In this document: one piece after another, positions 24,073 to 32,479 of the stretch
Layout of the letters: every line of letters begins with the position of its first letter
Numbering within the stretch: position 1 is the first letter of the stretch
Origin: an uncultured Lachnospiraceae bacterium
GTDB taxonomy: Bacteria; Bacillota; Clostridia; Lachnospirales; Lachnospiraceae
Assembly: GCA_910588565.1 (NCBI GenBank)
Contig: CAJUPF010000027.1
Coordinates: 1-37,299 of the forward strand
DNA: 37,299 nt
Direction: 5' to 3'
The notes under the pieces: generated by a model
What the model was told of the DNA's origin: nothing
Seen by the model: the letters and a program-made list of their open reading frames with translations, nothing else
Databases searched by the model: none
Position numbers and translations under genes: made by a program

Positions 24073-24693
24073 ATGATTGCGATATTAGACTATGATGCGG
24101 GAAATTTGAAAAGCGTTGAGAAAGCGTTAGGCTTTCTGGGAGAAGAAAGTATCATAACCAGGGACAGACGGGAAGTGGCAAAAGCGGATAAGCTGATTCT
24201 GCCAGGTGTGGGTTCTTTTGGAGCTGCAATGCAGCAGCTGCGGAACTATGAGATAGATAAGATGCTGCAGCAGGCTGTGGCAGAGGGGAAGCCTCTGCTG
24301 GGCATCTGTCTGGGGCTGCAGCTTTTGTTTGAGGACAGCGAGGAGAGCCCTGGCGTAGAAGGACTGCATTTGTTAAAAGGCCATATTCTGAAAATACCGG
24401 ATCAGGAAGGGCTTAAGATACCGCATATTGGCTGGAATTCCCTGCAGCTTTCCAATCGGGGCAGGCTGTTTGAAGGCCTCCCAGAAGATACCTATGTATA
24501 TTTTGTGCATTCCTATTATCTGAAAGCGGAAGATGAGGCGATTGTAAAGGCTTCTGTTGAATATGGAACCCATATCCATGCATCGGTGGAATCCGGGAAT
24601 CTGTTTGCCTGTCAGTTTCATCCGGAAAAGAGCGGCGCGGCAGGTCTGCGGATGTTGTCTAATTTTGCAAAAATTCAGGGAGGGATGGACTGA
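24073..24693 (+). CDS. hisH: imidazole glycerol phosphate synthase, glutaminase subunit
   Basis: Class I glutamine amidotransferase that supplies ammonia to HisF in histidine biosynthesis. 206 residues, normal length. Nucleophile C79 (GICLGLQLLFE) and the catalytic pair H182/E184 (QFHPEKSG) are present. It opens MIAILDYDAGNLKSV. I chose ATG 24073 because it gives the standard N-terminus and has AGAAAGG upstream; the frame is open to ATG 24034 inside the previous gene. The stop overlaps the hisF start (TGATG), so the two are translationally coupled. Other his genes are not in the window. Confidence 0.97.
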   Translation: MIAILDYDAGNLKSVEKALGFLGEESIITRDRREVAKADKLILPGVGSFGAAMQQLRNYEIDKMLQQAVAEGKPLLGICLGLQLLFEDSEESPGVEGLHLLKGHILKIPDQEGLKIPHIGWNSLQLSNRGRLFEGLPEDTYVYFVHSYYLKAEDEAIVKASVEYGTHIHASVESGNLFACQFHPEKSGAAGLRMLSNFAKIQGGMD

Positions 24694-25454
24694 TGTTTAC
24701 AAAAAGGATCATTCCCTGTCTGGATGTGAACAATGGCAGGGTTGTAAAAGGCGTTAATTTCGTCAATCTAAGAGATGCCGGAGATCCGGTGGAAATTGCA
24801 GCGGCTTATGATAAAGCGGGAGCAGACGAGGTCGTATTTCTGGATATTACGGCGTCTTCTGATAACCGGGGAACGGTTGTGGACATGGTGCGCCGGGTGG
24901 CGGAACGTGTCTTTATCCCCTTTACCGTAGGCGGCGGCATCCGTTCCGTTGAGGATTTCCGGGCATTGCTGCGGGAAGGTGCAGATAAGATTTCCATTAA
25001 TTCTTCTGCGATTAACCGCCCGGAGCTGATTTCCGAGGCTGCGGATAAATTTGGCAGCCAGTGTGTGGTAGTTGCGATTGATGCAAGGCGCAGAGAGGAT
25101 GGAAGTGGCTGGAATATTTTTAAAAACGGCGGACGGATCGATGTAGGGATTGACGCTGTGGAATGGGCTATGAAAGTGGATCGGATGGGAGCGGGTGAGA
25201 TCCTGCTTACCAGTATGGACTGTGACGGAACCAAAGCAGGCTATGATATAGAACTGACCAGAACGATTGCAAAGCAGGTATCGATTCCGGTAATTGCCTC
25301 TGGCGGCGCCGGAACTATGGAACATTTTTACGATGCCCTGACGGAAGGCAGGGCAGATGCAGCTTTGGCGGCATCGTTGTTTCACTATAAAGAACTGGAG
25401 ATTATGGAACTGAAGAACTATCTTGCCCAAAAAGGCGTTTCAGTCAGAAGATAA
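24693..25454 (+). CDS. hisF: imidazole glycerol phosphate synthase, cyclase subunit
   Basis: TIM-barrel partner of HisH. It uses ammonia and PRFAR to make imidazole glycerol phosphate and AICAR. 253 residues, the family length. Catalytic D11 (IIPCLDVNNGRVVKG) and D130 (VVVAIDARR) are present, as are phosphate-binding loops VGGGIRS and ASGGAGT, and LTSMDCDGTKAGYD. The start overlaps the hisH stop by one base. Confidence 0.98.
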   Translation: MFTKRIIPCLDVNNGRVVKGVNFVNLRDAGDPVEIAAAYDKAGADEVVFLDITASSDNRGTVVDMVRRVAERVFIPFTVGGGIRSVEDFRALLREGADKISINSSAINRPELISEAADKFGSQCVVVAIDARRREDGSGWNIFKNGGRIDVGIDAVEWAMKVDRMGAGEILLTSMDCDGTKAGYDIELTRTIAKQVSIPVIASGGAGTMEHFYDALTEGRADAALAASLFHYKELEIMELKNYLAQKGVSVRR

Positions 25455-25478
25455 AGGGTTTACAAAGGAGGCGGTACT

Positions 25479-26156
25479 ATGGCGATGATTTCAAATGACT
25501 GGCTGGATGCGATTTCCGAGGAATTTAAAAAGCCATATTACAAAGAATTATATACGTTTGTAAAGGAAGAGTATGGAAAGGCGGTAATATATCCGCCGGC
25601 AGAGGACATTTTTAATGCGTTTCATTTTACTCCGCTGAGTAAAGTAAAAGTGCTGCTGCTGGGGCAGGACCCCTACCACAATGTCAATCAGGCGCATGGA
25701 CTGAGCTTTTCTGTCCCGACAAGCCAGAAAGACATTCCGCCTTCCCTGCAGAATATCTATCAGGAGCTTCATGATGACGTGGGCTGTTACATACCCAATA
25801 ACGGATATCTGAAAAAATGGGCGGATCAGGGTGTTCTGCTGCTCAATACCGTTTTGACGGTACGGGCACATCAGGCAAACTCCCATCAGAAAAAAGGCTG
25901 GGAAAAGTTTACGGACGCAATTATCGAAGCTGTAAACGCGCAGGAGCGGCCGATTGTCTATCTGCTCTGGGGAAAACCGGCGCAGAGTAAGATACCGATG
26001 CTGACCAATCCGAACCATTTGATTTTAAAAGCGCCGCATCCAAGCCCGTTGTCTGCTTACAGGGGATTTTTTGGCTGCAGGCATTTTAGTCAGGCCAATG
26101 CATTTCTTACAGCTCATGGCGCAGAACCGATTGACTGGCAGATTGAAAATATATAA
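25479..26156 (+). CDS. ung: uracil-DNA glycosylase (family 1)
   Basis: Removes uracil from DNA as the first step of base excision repair. 225 residues, normal size. The water-activating loop GQDPYH has D64, and the Leu-intercalation loop HPSPLSAYRG has H187. LLLNTVLTVRAHQANSHQ and the uracil pocket GLSFSVP are also present. The start is ATG 25479 with AAAGGAGG upstream; a second ATG two codons later is possible. It follows hisF by 24 bases and is probably the last gene of that transcript, ending at a strong terminator. Confidence 0.98.
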   Translation: MAMISNDWLDAISEEFKKPYYKELYTFVKEEYGKAVIYPPAEDIFNAFHFTPLSKVKVLLLGQDPYHNVNQAHGLSFSVPTSQKDIPPSLQNIYQELHDDVGCYIPNNGYLKKWADQGVLLLNTVLTVRAHQANSHQKKGWEKFTDAIIEAVNAQERPIVYLLWGKPAQSKIPMLTNPNHLILKAPHPSPLSAYRGFFGCRHFSQANAFLTAHGAEPIDWQIENI

Positions 26157-26190
26157 TTTTTTTGAATAATTTTAGCGAAAATGCAAATAG

Positions 26191-26254
26191 CTATACCCAA
26201 TGGGCATACTGGATTTTTCACTGATCCGGTATGCGTTTTGGGTATATTTTTATT
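26191..26254 (+). terminator. intrinsic terminator after ung
   Basis: ATACCCAA...GGCATAC...GGAT pairs with ATCC...GTATGC...TTGGGTAT. This is a long stem with small bulges and loop TTTTCACTG, followed by ATTTTTATT. Confidence 0.9.
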
Positions 26255-26284
26255 GGTTTATCTGTTTGAAGGAAGGTTTTTGGA

Positions 26285-27169
26285 ATGTTCTATAAAATAT
26301 GTGAGAATGGAATCTTTGAAACAGATCGGGAAGAGTGGGAGAAAAGCGGCAGTGGAGCCGCTGTTTTTGATGAAGAAGAGTGGAGCGGAGAACTGCGTCT
26401 GCAGGAAGAGTTTTCTCTTGGCAGCAAGGAGAAAGATGTTTTTTTCTGTAAATTAGAACCGCATGTTTCCTATCTTTATGGGAGTTTTCATGTTCCGGTA
26501 AAGAAAAAGGAAAAGAGGAGTTTTGACTTTGTCGTTTATATTTTAAAGGACAGGCTGATTTTTGTAGAAGAGGAATCTTTTATATCAGACAGGATTTGCA
26601 AGCTGCAGCAGAGGATATTTCAGGATAAGTATACGATAGATAAATTCCTGGATGATTTTTTTATGATTTTGATGGAAGATGATATTTTGTATCTGGCGTC
26701 CCTGGAAAGGGAAATCGCAGATCTGGAGGAAATTATTCTGCAGGGAGATACGGCTCATTTTAATTATCGGATGCTGGCAATTAAAAAAGAAATTTCACGT
26801 CTGTATTGTTATTATAGTCAGATGGCGGATGCGTCAGAACTGCTTTCCGGGGAAAAAAAGGGATGCGGGAATTTTTCGGAACGGGTGAAGCGTCTTCAGA
26901 GCGAAGTGGTGTCGTTGCGGGAATATGCCATGCAGGTGCAGGATGTGTACCAGGCGGAAATTTCAATTCATCAGAATAATGTGATGAAATTTTTGACGGT
27001 AGTTACGACGATATGCCTTCCTTTGACGTTAATTGCGGGCTGGTATGGGATGAATTTTTACAATATGCCGGAATTGAGCTGGCAGTATGGGTATCCGGTG
27101 GTTTCAGGGATTAGTTTGCTGGTGGTTATTGTTTGTCTTTGGTTTTTTAAAAAGAAGAAGTTTTTTTAA
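26285..27169 (+). CDS. CorA-family divalent metal channel
   Basis: Pentameric Mg/Co-type channel. 294 residues: a soluble N-terminal domain (1-200, mixed alpha/beta), a long stalk helix rich in charged residues, then two C-terminal helices (about 233-252 and 272-288). They are joined by the signature YGMNF (GMN at 255-257) and MPEL. The end FFKKKKFF is basic, as expected for the cytoplasmic tail. The start is ATG 26285 after GAAGGAAGG. Whether it moves Mg, Co or another ion cannot be read from the sequence. Confidence 0.92.
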   Translation: MFYKICENGIFETDREEWEKSGSGAAVFDEEEWSGELRLQEEFSLGSKEKDVFFCKLEPHVSYLYGSFHVPVKKKEKRSFDFVVYILKDRLIFVEEESFISDRICKLQQRIFQDKYTIDKFLDDFFMILMEDDILYLASLEREIADLEEIILQGDTAHFNYRMLAIKKEISRLYCYYSQMADASELLSGEKKGCGNFSERVKRLQSEVVSLREYAMQVQDVYQAEISIHQNNVMKFLTVVTTICLPLTLIAGWYGMNFYNMPELSWQYGYPVVSGISLLVVIVCLWFFKKKKFF

Positions 27170-27227
27170 AACGGTGTATCATGGGATGGATGGGGCTGTG
27201 ATATGCTGTTTTTTTGTGATTGCAGAA

Positions 27228-27268
27228 GGGACGCTTAGAGCCGGTCTCTCTCTGCCCGCAGGCTCGCC
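27228..27268. repeat. dispersed intergenic repeat, family 2, copy 1
   Basis: GGGACGCTTAGAGC, then a variable arm, then GCAGGCTCGC. It matches 34945-34985 over about 41 bases with roughly five or six differences. In this copy the inner AGAGC-GGT-CTCTC hairpin is partly degenerate. Confidence 0.65.
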
Positions 27269-27310
27269 TTTGCCTGTTACTATAATACAGATATTTTACC
27301 AGAAACAGAC

Positions 27311-27339
27311 TTGTGGAAACTACATGATAATGTTAGTAT
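27311..27339 (+). promoter_or_regulatory. candidate promoter for the acyltransferase operon
   Basis: TTGTGG (27311-27316), 17 bases, TAGTAT (27334-27339), about 40 bases before the TTG start at 27381. Confidence 0.55.
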
Positions 27340-27380
27340 AGGAAAGGAATGAATATTGAATTTTACCGGAGGCTTTTAGA

Positions 27381-28784
27381 TTGGATAATAGTGAAAAAAA
27401 AGCCGCAAAGGCACAACGTATAACAGAAAAGCAAAAAGCAAGGCAGGAAAAGAAAGCTGAGAAACAGCAATATAAAGAGGCACTCAAAAAGGAACGCCGC
27501 TACGGGATCAATGCCAGAATTGGCTGGGAAAAGCTGGATAATACGGCGCATGTGTTTCCGGTAATTGCGGGAGAAAGTATGAGCAATGTCTACCGGATTT
27601 TTGTTACCCTGCATGAAGAAGTGGATAAAAATTTATTGCAGCAGGCGCTCAATATGGTACTGCCGAAATTTGACGGGTTCAATGTAAGGCTTCGGATGGG
27701 GGTATTTTGGTATTATTTTGAGGAAAATGGAAAGCCTGCGCCAAAAGTACGGGAAGAGAGCGCTTATCCCTGCCGGTATATTGTACAGAATCGTAACCGC
27801 AGTTATCTGTTTCGCATTACCTATTATAAGAGACGCATCAATCTGGAAGTATTTCATGTACTTACAGACGGAATGGGAGGAATTAATTTTTTAAAAGAGC
27901 TGACGTATCAGTATCTTCGGCTTGCACACCCTGCGCTGGGAGAACAGACCGGAGATCATCTGTCCGCGGACACTTCTTTGAACAGAGAAGACAGCTTTTT
28001 AAAAAATTATAAAAAGAGCCATGCCAAAGGCTATAAAACGCAGAAAGCATACTTGTTTAAAGGAGAAAAGCTGCGGGCAGGTGAATTTGGCGTAATACAT
28101 GGAACGATGAGCGTGAAGGCGTTAAAAGAAGTGGCCCATCGTTATGAAGTCAGCATTAATGAATATCTGGTATCAGTATTTATATACAGTGTGTATACCG
28201 AATGCCTGCACAAAATGCCGTCGGACAAACCGATACGGGCGGCAGTTCCGGTGAATCTGCGGCCGTTTTTTGACTCGGTTACCACCAGGAATTTTTTCGC
28301 GATGGTATCGGCAGAATTTTTACCGGAAAAAGAGGACTATAGTTTTACAGAGGTGTTAGCGATTGTCAGGGAGAGCCTGCGGGAGCAGATTACCAGGGAA
28401 CATCTCGAAGATTTGTTTTCCTATAATGTTTCCAATGAAAAACATCTGATTGCAAGGGCGGTACCGCTGTTTTTGAAAAATATGGCGATTCGGTATGTCT
28501 ATACCCGATCGGCTCTGGCGAATACTACGACGCTGACGAATATTGGGAATATTAGCGTTGTGAAGGAGTACGAGCCGTATATCAGGATGTTTGGTGCGTT
28601 TCTTGCCATGTCAAAAGGGCAGACGCTCAAGGGAACAATCTGTTCGTATGGAGACAGTCTGATGTTTACCTTCAGTTCTATACTGGCAGATACTGTGGTA
28701 CAGCGGGCATTTTTCCGAAAGCTGGCGGAAGATGGACTGGAAGTTGCAATAGAAAGTAATGGTGTATATAATGAGCAAATGTAA
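27381..28784 (+). CDS. condensation-fold (alcohol acetyltransferase-like) acyltransferase
   Basis: 467 residues with a TTG start preceded by CCGGAGG. The first 45 residues are an unusually Lys/Glu-rich helix. The rest has the CoA-dependent acyltransferase/condensation fold. The active-site motif HVLTDG (HxxxDG, 159-164) is complete with H159. PVNLRPFF and the later TNIGNISV (in place of the usual DFGWG-like region) also fit this superfamily. It resembles alcohol acetyltransferases and polyketide-associated proteins. Substrates are unknown. It overlaps the next gene, and the three genes 27381-30396 look like one operon. Confidence 0.75.
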   Translation: MDNSEKKAAKAQRITEKQKARQEKKAEKQQYKEALKKERRYGINARIGWEKLDNTAHVFPVIAGESMSNVYRIFVTLHEEVDKNLLQQALNMVLPKFDGFNVRLRMGVFWYYFEENGKPAPKVREESAYPCRYIVQNRNRSYLFRITYYKRRINLEVFHVLTDGMGGINFLKELTYQYLRLAHPALGEQTGDHLSADTSLNREDSFLKNYKKSHAKGYKTQKAYLFKGEKLRAGEFGVIHGTMSVKALKEVAHRYEVSINEYLVSVFIYSVYTECLHKMPSDKPIRAAVPVNLRPFFDSVTTRNFFAMVSAEFLPEKEDYSFTEVLAIVRESLREQITREHLEDLFSYNVSNEKHLIARAVPLFLKNMAIRYVYTRSALANTTTLTNIGNISVVKEYEPYIRMFGAFLAMSKGQTLKGTICSYGDSLMFTFSSILADTVVQRAFFRKLAEDGLEVAIESNGVYNEQM

Positions 28785-29439
28785 ACAATGTAATGTGGAA
28801 ATATTAGATCGTACACAGGTATGCCCTCTTTGTAAATGTGTGATAGAACAGGACGATGCGGCGGAACATGCATATCCGGATATCCGGCTTCGGGTACGGA
28901 AACTGAATACAGTAGTTCATATTTACCTGTTTCTGGCCATTTTGGCTGAGGTGCTGTTTGTGTATCTGAACTACAGGTTTTATCAGGGAGTCTGGTGGAG
29001 TGTGATTTCCGGCGCGGGATTTGCCTATCTGTATTTTGTGGCAAGGTTTGCGGTGTTAAATGACAGCGCGGGATATCGATCTAAATTTCTGACGCTGACA
29101 TTTTTTGGGATTTTGTATGTGATACTGATTGATTTTGTAATTGGATATCATGGCTGGTCCGTTAATTTTGTTTTGCCGGGCGGGCTGGTGTTTGTGGATG
29201 TGGTGATTCTGGTTTTAATGTTTATCAACAGCCGCAACTGGCAGAGTTATATTATGATGGAGCTGTTTATGATCTTCTTAAGCGCAGTCCCTTTGCTGCT
29301 GATATGGCTGGATATTGTCACAGAAACGTTTATCAGCGGGGCTGCCTTTGCCGTATCTGTTTTACTGTTCCTTGGCACATTGATCATAGGAGACAGACGG
29401 GCGAGAAGTGAACTAAAGAGAAGATTTCATGTGAGATAG
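28771..29439 (+). CDS. zinc-ribbon polytopic membrane protein (DUF6320-like)
   Basis: 222 residues from ATG 28771. It begins with a treble-clef type zinc ribbon: CKQC (4-7) and CPLC (about 19-22). Six hydrophobic helices follow, then a basic C-terminus. It overlaps the end of the acyltransferase gene by 14 bases, so translation is coupled. An ATG four codons upstream is possible. The family looks like DUF6320, common in Lachnospiraceae and of unknown function. Its constant place between an acyltransferase and an esterase suggests a membrane-associated lipid or ester pathway; that is inference. Confidence 0.75.
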   Translation: MSKCKQCNVEILDRTQVCPLCKCVIEQDDAAEHAYPDIRLRVRKLNTVVHIYLFLAILAEVLFVYLNYRFYQGVWWSVISGAGFAYLYFVARFAVLNDSAGYRSKFLTLTFFGILYVILIDFVIGYHGWSVNFVLPGGLVFVDVVILVLMFINSRNWQSYIMMELFMIFLSAVPLLLIWLDIVTETFISGAAFAVSVLLFLGTLIIGDRRARSELKRRFHVR

Positions 29440-29448
29440 GGGAATGTT

Positions 29449-30396
29449 ATGAAGCAAGATGCAAGCGCACAGGGAGTTCTGATCCGGGAACTGATTGCCC
29501 GGTTTACGTCAGATCATCTGATTGGAAAAAAGATTAAAAACGGAGAACTCCGTAAAAAGCTGACAGAACCGCCCTGGGTTGTCCCGAAGGGATTTTTATT
29601 GACAGAAATCGATATGGAAGCGTTTACCATGGAATGGCTGGAATCTGAACAGCAGGATACGGATATGGCGCTGCTGCAGCTTCATGGCGGCGGCTATGTA
29701 GGAGCGATGCGCAATGCGTACCGCACATTTGCAGCTGCATACAGCGAGCTTGGGCGTGGAATGCCTGTCCTTACCATAGATTACCGGGTAGCGCCTGAAG
29801 ATCCGTATCCGGCGGCTTTGGAGGATGCGCTGTGCGCCTGGCGCTGGCTGTTAGAACAGGGATATCCGGAGGACAAGATTCTTTTGGCAGGCGATTCGGC
29901 AGGCGGCGGACTGGCAATTGCTCTGGCGATGTATCTGCGAGAGCAGGGGGAAGCGCTGCCGGCAGGAATTATTGCGATGTCCCCCTGGACAGATCTGACA
30001 GCTTCCGGGGAATCTTATGAGACAAACTTTGAGAGAGACCCGTTGTTTGGCAGGACACGGGACAGCTTGATTTATAACAGAGAATATGTGGGGCTGGAAG
30101 ATCCCAGGAATCCTTATATTTCTCCGGCGTTTGGAGAGTTTCATGGATTTCCGCCCATGCTGATACAGGCAGGTTCTTATGAGATGCTGTTAAGCGATTC
30201 TGAAATAGTAGCAAAAAAAGCCAGGAAAGCGGGCGTGAAAGTCCGTTTTCATATTTATGAGGGGATGTTTCATGTGTTTCAGATGGCAATGCAGCTTATG
30301 CCGGAATCCGTGCAGGCCTGGAAAGAAGTAGAGAGATTTTTGCTGCTATTTACGGGTCAGGAACGCGCATTTACTGCGCGTTCCGTGAGAACATGA
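29449..30396 (+). CDS. alpha/beta hydrolase, hormone-sensitive-lipase-type esterase
   Basis: 315 residues. The oxyanion hole is HGGGY (79-83). The nucleophile is S150 in GDSAGGG, and the rest of the triad is D250 (EMLLSDSE) and H275 (EGMFHVF). An N-terminal cap (1-60) is present. These are the hallmarks of the HSL/Abhydrolase_3 family, which cleaves short-chain acyl esters. It starts 9 bases after the DUF6320 gene, so it is in the same operon as a putative acyltransferase. The pair could make and break the same ester. The last 13 residues (GQERAFTARSVRT) are encoded by a perfect inverted repeat and may be a recent extension. Confidence 0.9.
   Translation: MKQDASAQGVLIRELIARFTSDHLIGKKIKNGELRKKLTEPPWVVPKGFLLTEIDMEAFTMEWLESEQQDTDMALLQLHGGGYVGAMRNAYRTFAAAYSELGRGMPVLTIDYRVAPEDPYPAALEDALCAWRWLLEQGYPEDKILLAGDSAGGGLAIALAMYLREQGEALPAGIIAMSPWTDLTASGESYETNFERDPLFGRTRDSLIYNREYVGLEDPRNPYISPAFGEFHGFPPMLIQAGSYEMLLSDSEIVAKKARKAGVKVRFHIYEGMFHVFQMAMQLMPESVQAWKEVERFLLLFTGQERAFTARSVRT
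30360..30384. repeat. inverted repeat at the 3' end of the esterase gene
   Basis: GGAACGCGC, loop ATTTACT, GCGCGTTCC: a 9-bp perfect GC-rich stem within the last codons and without a U-run. It may serve as a transcript 3' end or be an inserted REP-like palindrome. Confidence 0.6.
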
Positions 30397-30448
30397 TGCA
30401 AGTTCGGGGCGATTTTTGCTGCTATTTTAGGGGAAAGCAAGATTTAGG

Positions 30449-30477
30449 TTGACGTGTTTTTATTCATTTCCTATAAT
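30449..30477 (+). promoter_or_regulatory. strong sigma-A promoter for the surface protein gene
   Basis: TTGACG (30449-30454), 17-base spacer, TATAAT (30472-30477). The best promoter match in the window. Confidence 0.85.
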
Positions 30478-30532
30478 AATGCTGATATGGGATACACTAT
30501 TTCTATGATTTGAGATACGAAAAGGAGGAACT

Positions 30533-32461
30533 ATGAAGAATCGATGGAGAATTTTTGCAGCGGCCTGTATTTGTTGTATGTTTCTGATCGGAGGCGCGAT
30601 GACAGCGGTTGCTGCCGGAGCGCTTACTGTAGCCGTTTCTTCCGGCAGCGTGCAGGCAGGTGAAACAGTTACGGTTACCATATATGCAGCAGACGCTGAT
30701 AATGCTGCAGTTACAGCTGATATGAATATTACGTATGACGCTTCAAAGCTGGAGTACGTCAGCAGTTCGGATGACAATGCCGCGTTTGGCAATGGAACGG
30801 TAAAGATTACCGGATCGGAGGTTCGGATTAAGTTTAAAGGGTTAAGTTCGGGCGATGCGTATGTCAAAGCGGAAAGTGCGTCTTTAACCGCTGCCGGAAC
30901 GCATATAATGGTATCGGGAGAGGCTTCCGGTACAGCGGCAGGCAGTGAAATAGCTTCTGACGATAACACAGTAAAATCAGGAGATAATTCCCTGACATCC
31001 CTTACCATTTCTCCAGGAACATTATCTCCCGGATTTACCGGAAGCAATACGCAGTATACAGCTCAGGTGGCAAGTGATGTAACAGCGGTGACTGTTACTC
31101 CGGTTACATCGAACAGCAAAGCGGAGATAGAATCGATCACGGGAAATACCGATCTGAAAGAAGGAGAGAATGTAATTTCTGTTGTGGTAAAAGCGGAAAA
31201 CGGGGCAAAAGCGACGTATCGAATCACGGTTACCAAAGGCGGCAGCAGTACAGCGGCAGACAATCCGGCAGATACGGCAGCGGATCCTGCTGCTGCCCAA
31301 AGCACAGAAACAGAAATCCCGGCACAGGCGGATGCCGCCGGAACTGCCTCTTTAGATGCGATTGTAATTGATGGGGTGAATTATAAAATATCAGAAGATT
31401 TTTCCGATGAATTGATTCCAGAGGGATTTTCCAGGGCGGATTTTGAATACAAAGGCGCGCCGCATCAGGGTCTGGTATTTGAGTTTGGCCATCTGGGAAT
31501 GTATTACCTGGTGAACGATGCGGGTGAAGGGAAGTTTTTTGTCTATGATGCAGACCGGGATAAATTTTACCCTTATGCACGAATGGCAAATGGAGAGCAT
31601 TTTATTGTCCTGATGGTAGTTCCCAATGGCGTCCTGCCGCCGGAACATTATGAAGAAGCGGCTTTGGAGCTTGAAGATGGTACGGCGGTATCCGCATACC
31701 GGTATGCCGGGACAGAAGATGATGAAATTGTAGTGGCAGTGGATCAGGAAGCGGAAGGGCTTATCGGAGGTTCGGATTTCTATATCTTTTATGCAATGGA
31801 TGATACCGGGGTACCTGGATGGTATCAGTATGATGCCAAGCAGAAGACATATCAGCGCTTTAATACGGAGATTTTGCCCTCCGAAGACTCTGCGGAAAAC
31901 TATGAAGTGCTGCTTGCCTCGTATAATGAGTTGGATGAACGCTATAAAAAATCGAAATCAAACAGCAGAAGAATCATTGGTACGCTGCTTGTTGTCTCAG
32001 TAGTGCTGTTATTCCTTTTCCTGAACCTGATTTTGAAAAACAGAGATAACAGGAAAGACGATGAAGAGGAGCGCGCCCCCAAAGACTGGAGAAGGCATAT
32101 TGAACCGCGCCCGGAAACAGAACCGGAAGACGACGCCAGTTTTTATGACAACGATGATGATGATACCATAGATGAATTTGAAGAAAATCCGGCGATTTTG
32201 ACCAGAAGGCCAAAGAAAAAGGCGAAACAGGAGAAGCCGGAGAAACTAAAGCAGCCGAAAAAGCAGGAACGGGCGCAGGAAACAGAACGGCCGAAAATGC
32301 AGGAAGAGGCGCTGCCAATCAAGAGGGAAAAACCACAGAAGCGGAACGAAGCGCAGGAAGAGGAGCCGCTTGCAGAACTTCGGGAGGAAAATACAAAGAT
32401 ACCCGATATTTCGCTGGATATCGACGATGAACTGGAATTTTTGGATTTAAATGATTTATAA
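30533..32461 (+). CDS. cell-surface protein with cohesin-like and cadherin-like domains
   Basis: 642 residues from ATG 30533 after AAAAGGAGG. A signal sequence (about 1-28) comes first. A cohesin-type beta-sandwich follows (about 30-140: SVQAGETVTVTIYAADA, MNITYDASKLEYV). Next is a cadherin-like beta domain (about 150-235: LTSLTISPGTLSPGFTGSNTQY, ATYRITVTKG), a Thr/Ala-rich linker and a further extracellular domain (about 265-465). One transmembrane helix lies at about 479-502, and a 140-residue cytoplasmic tail of alternating acidic and Lys/Glu/Pro/Gln-rich sequence ends the protein. Cohesin domains bind dockerins in cellulosomes, but a single one on a transmembrane protein may just be an adhesive module. 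The function is unknown. The gene is 18 bases upstream of clpC. Confidence 0.8.
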   Translation: MKNRWRIFAAACICCMFLIGGAMTAVAAGALTVAVSSGSVQAGETVTVTIYAADADNAAVTADMNITYDASKLEYVSSSDDNAAFGNGTVKITGSEVRIKFKGLSSGDAYVKAESASLTAAGTHIMVSGEASGTAAGSEIASDDNTVKSGDNSLTSLTISPGTLSPGFTGSNTQYTAQVASDVTAVTVTPVTSNSKAEIESITGNTDLKEGENVISVVVKAENGAKATYRITVTKGGSSTAADNPADTAADPAAAQSTETEIPAQADAAGTASLDAIVIDGVNYKISEDFSDELIPEGFSRADFEYKGAPHQGLVFEFGHLGMYYLVNDAGEGKFFVYDADRDKFYPYARMANGEHFIVLMVVPNGVLPPEHYEEAALELEDGTAVSAYRYAGTEDDEIVVAVDQEAEGLIGGSDFYIFYAMDDTGVPGWYQYDAKQKTYQRFNTEILPSEDSAENYEVLLASYNELDERYKKSKSNSRRIIGTLLVVSVVLLFLFLNLILKNRDNRKDDEEERAPKDWRRHIEPRPETEPEDDASFYDNDDDDTIDEFEENPAILTRRPKKKAKQEKPEKLKQPKKQERAQETERPKMQEEALPIKREKPQKRNEAQEEEPLAELREENTKIPDISLDIDDELEFLDLNDL

Positions 32462-32479
32462 TATGAAAAAGGTGGAACT

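Noticed and set aside
24768..25430. 220-residue minus-strand frame
   Set aside because: Antisense to hisF, which is unmistakable; the frame has no start signal.
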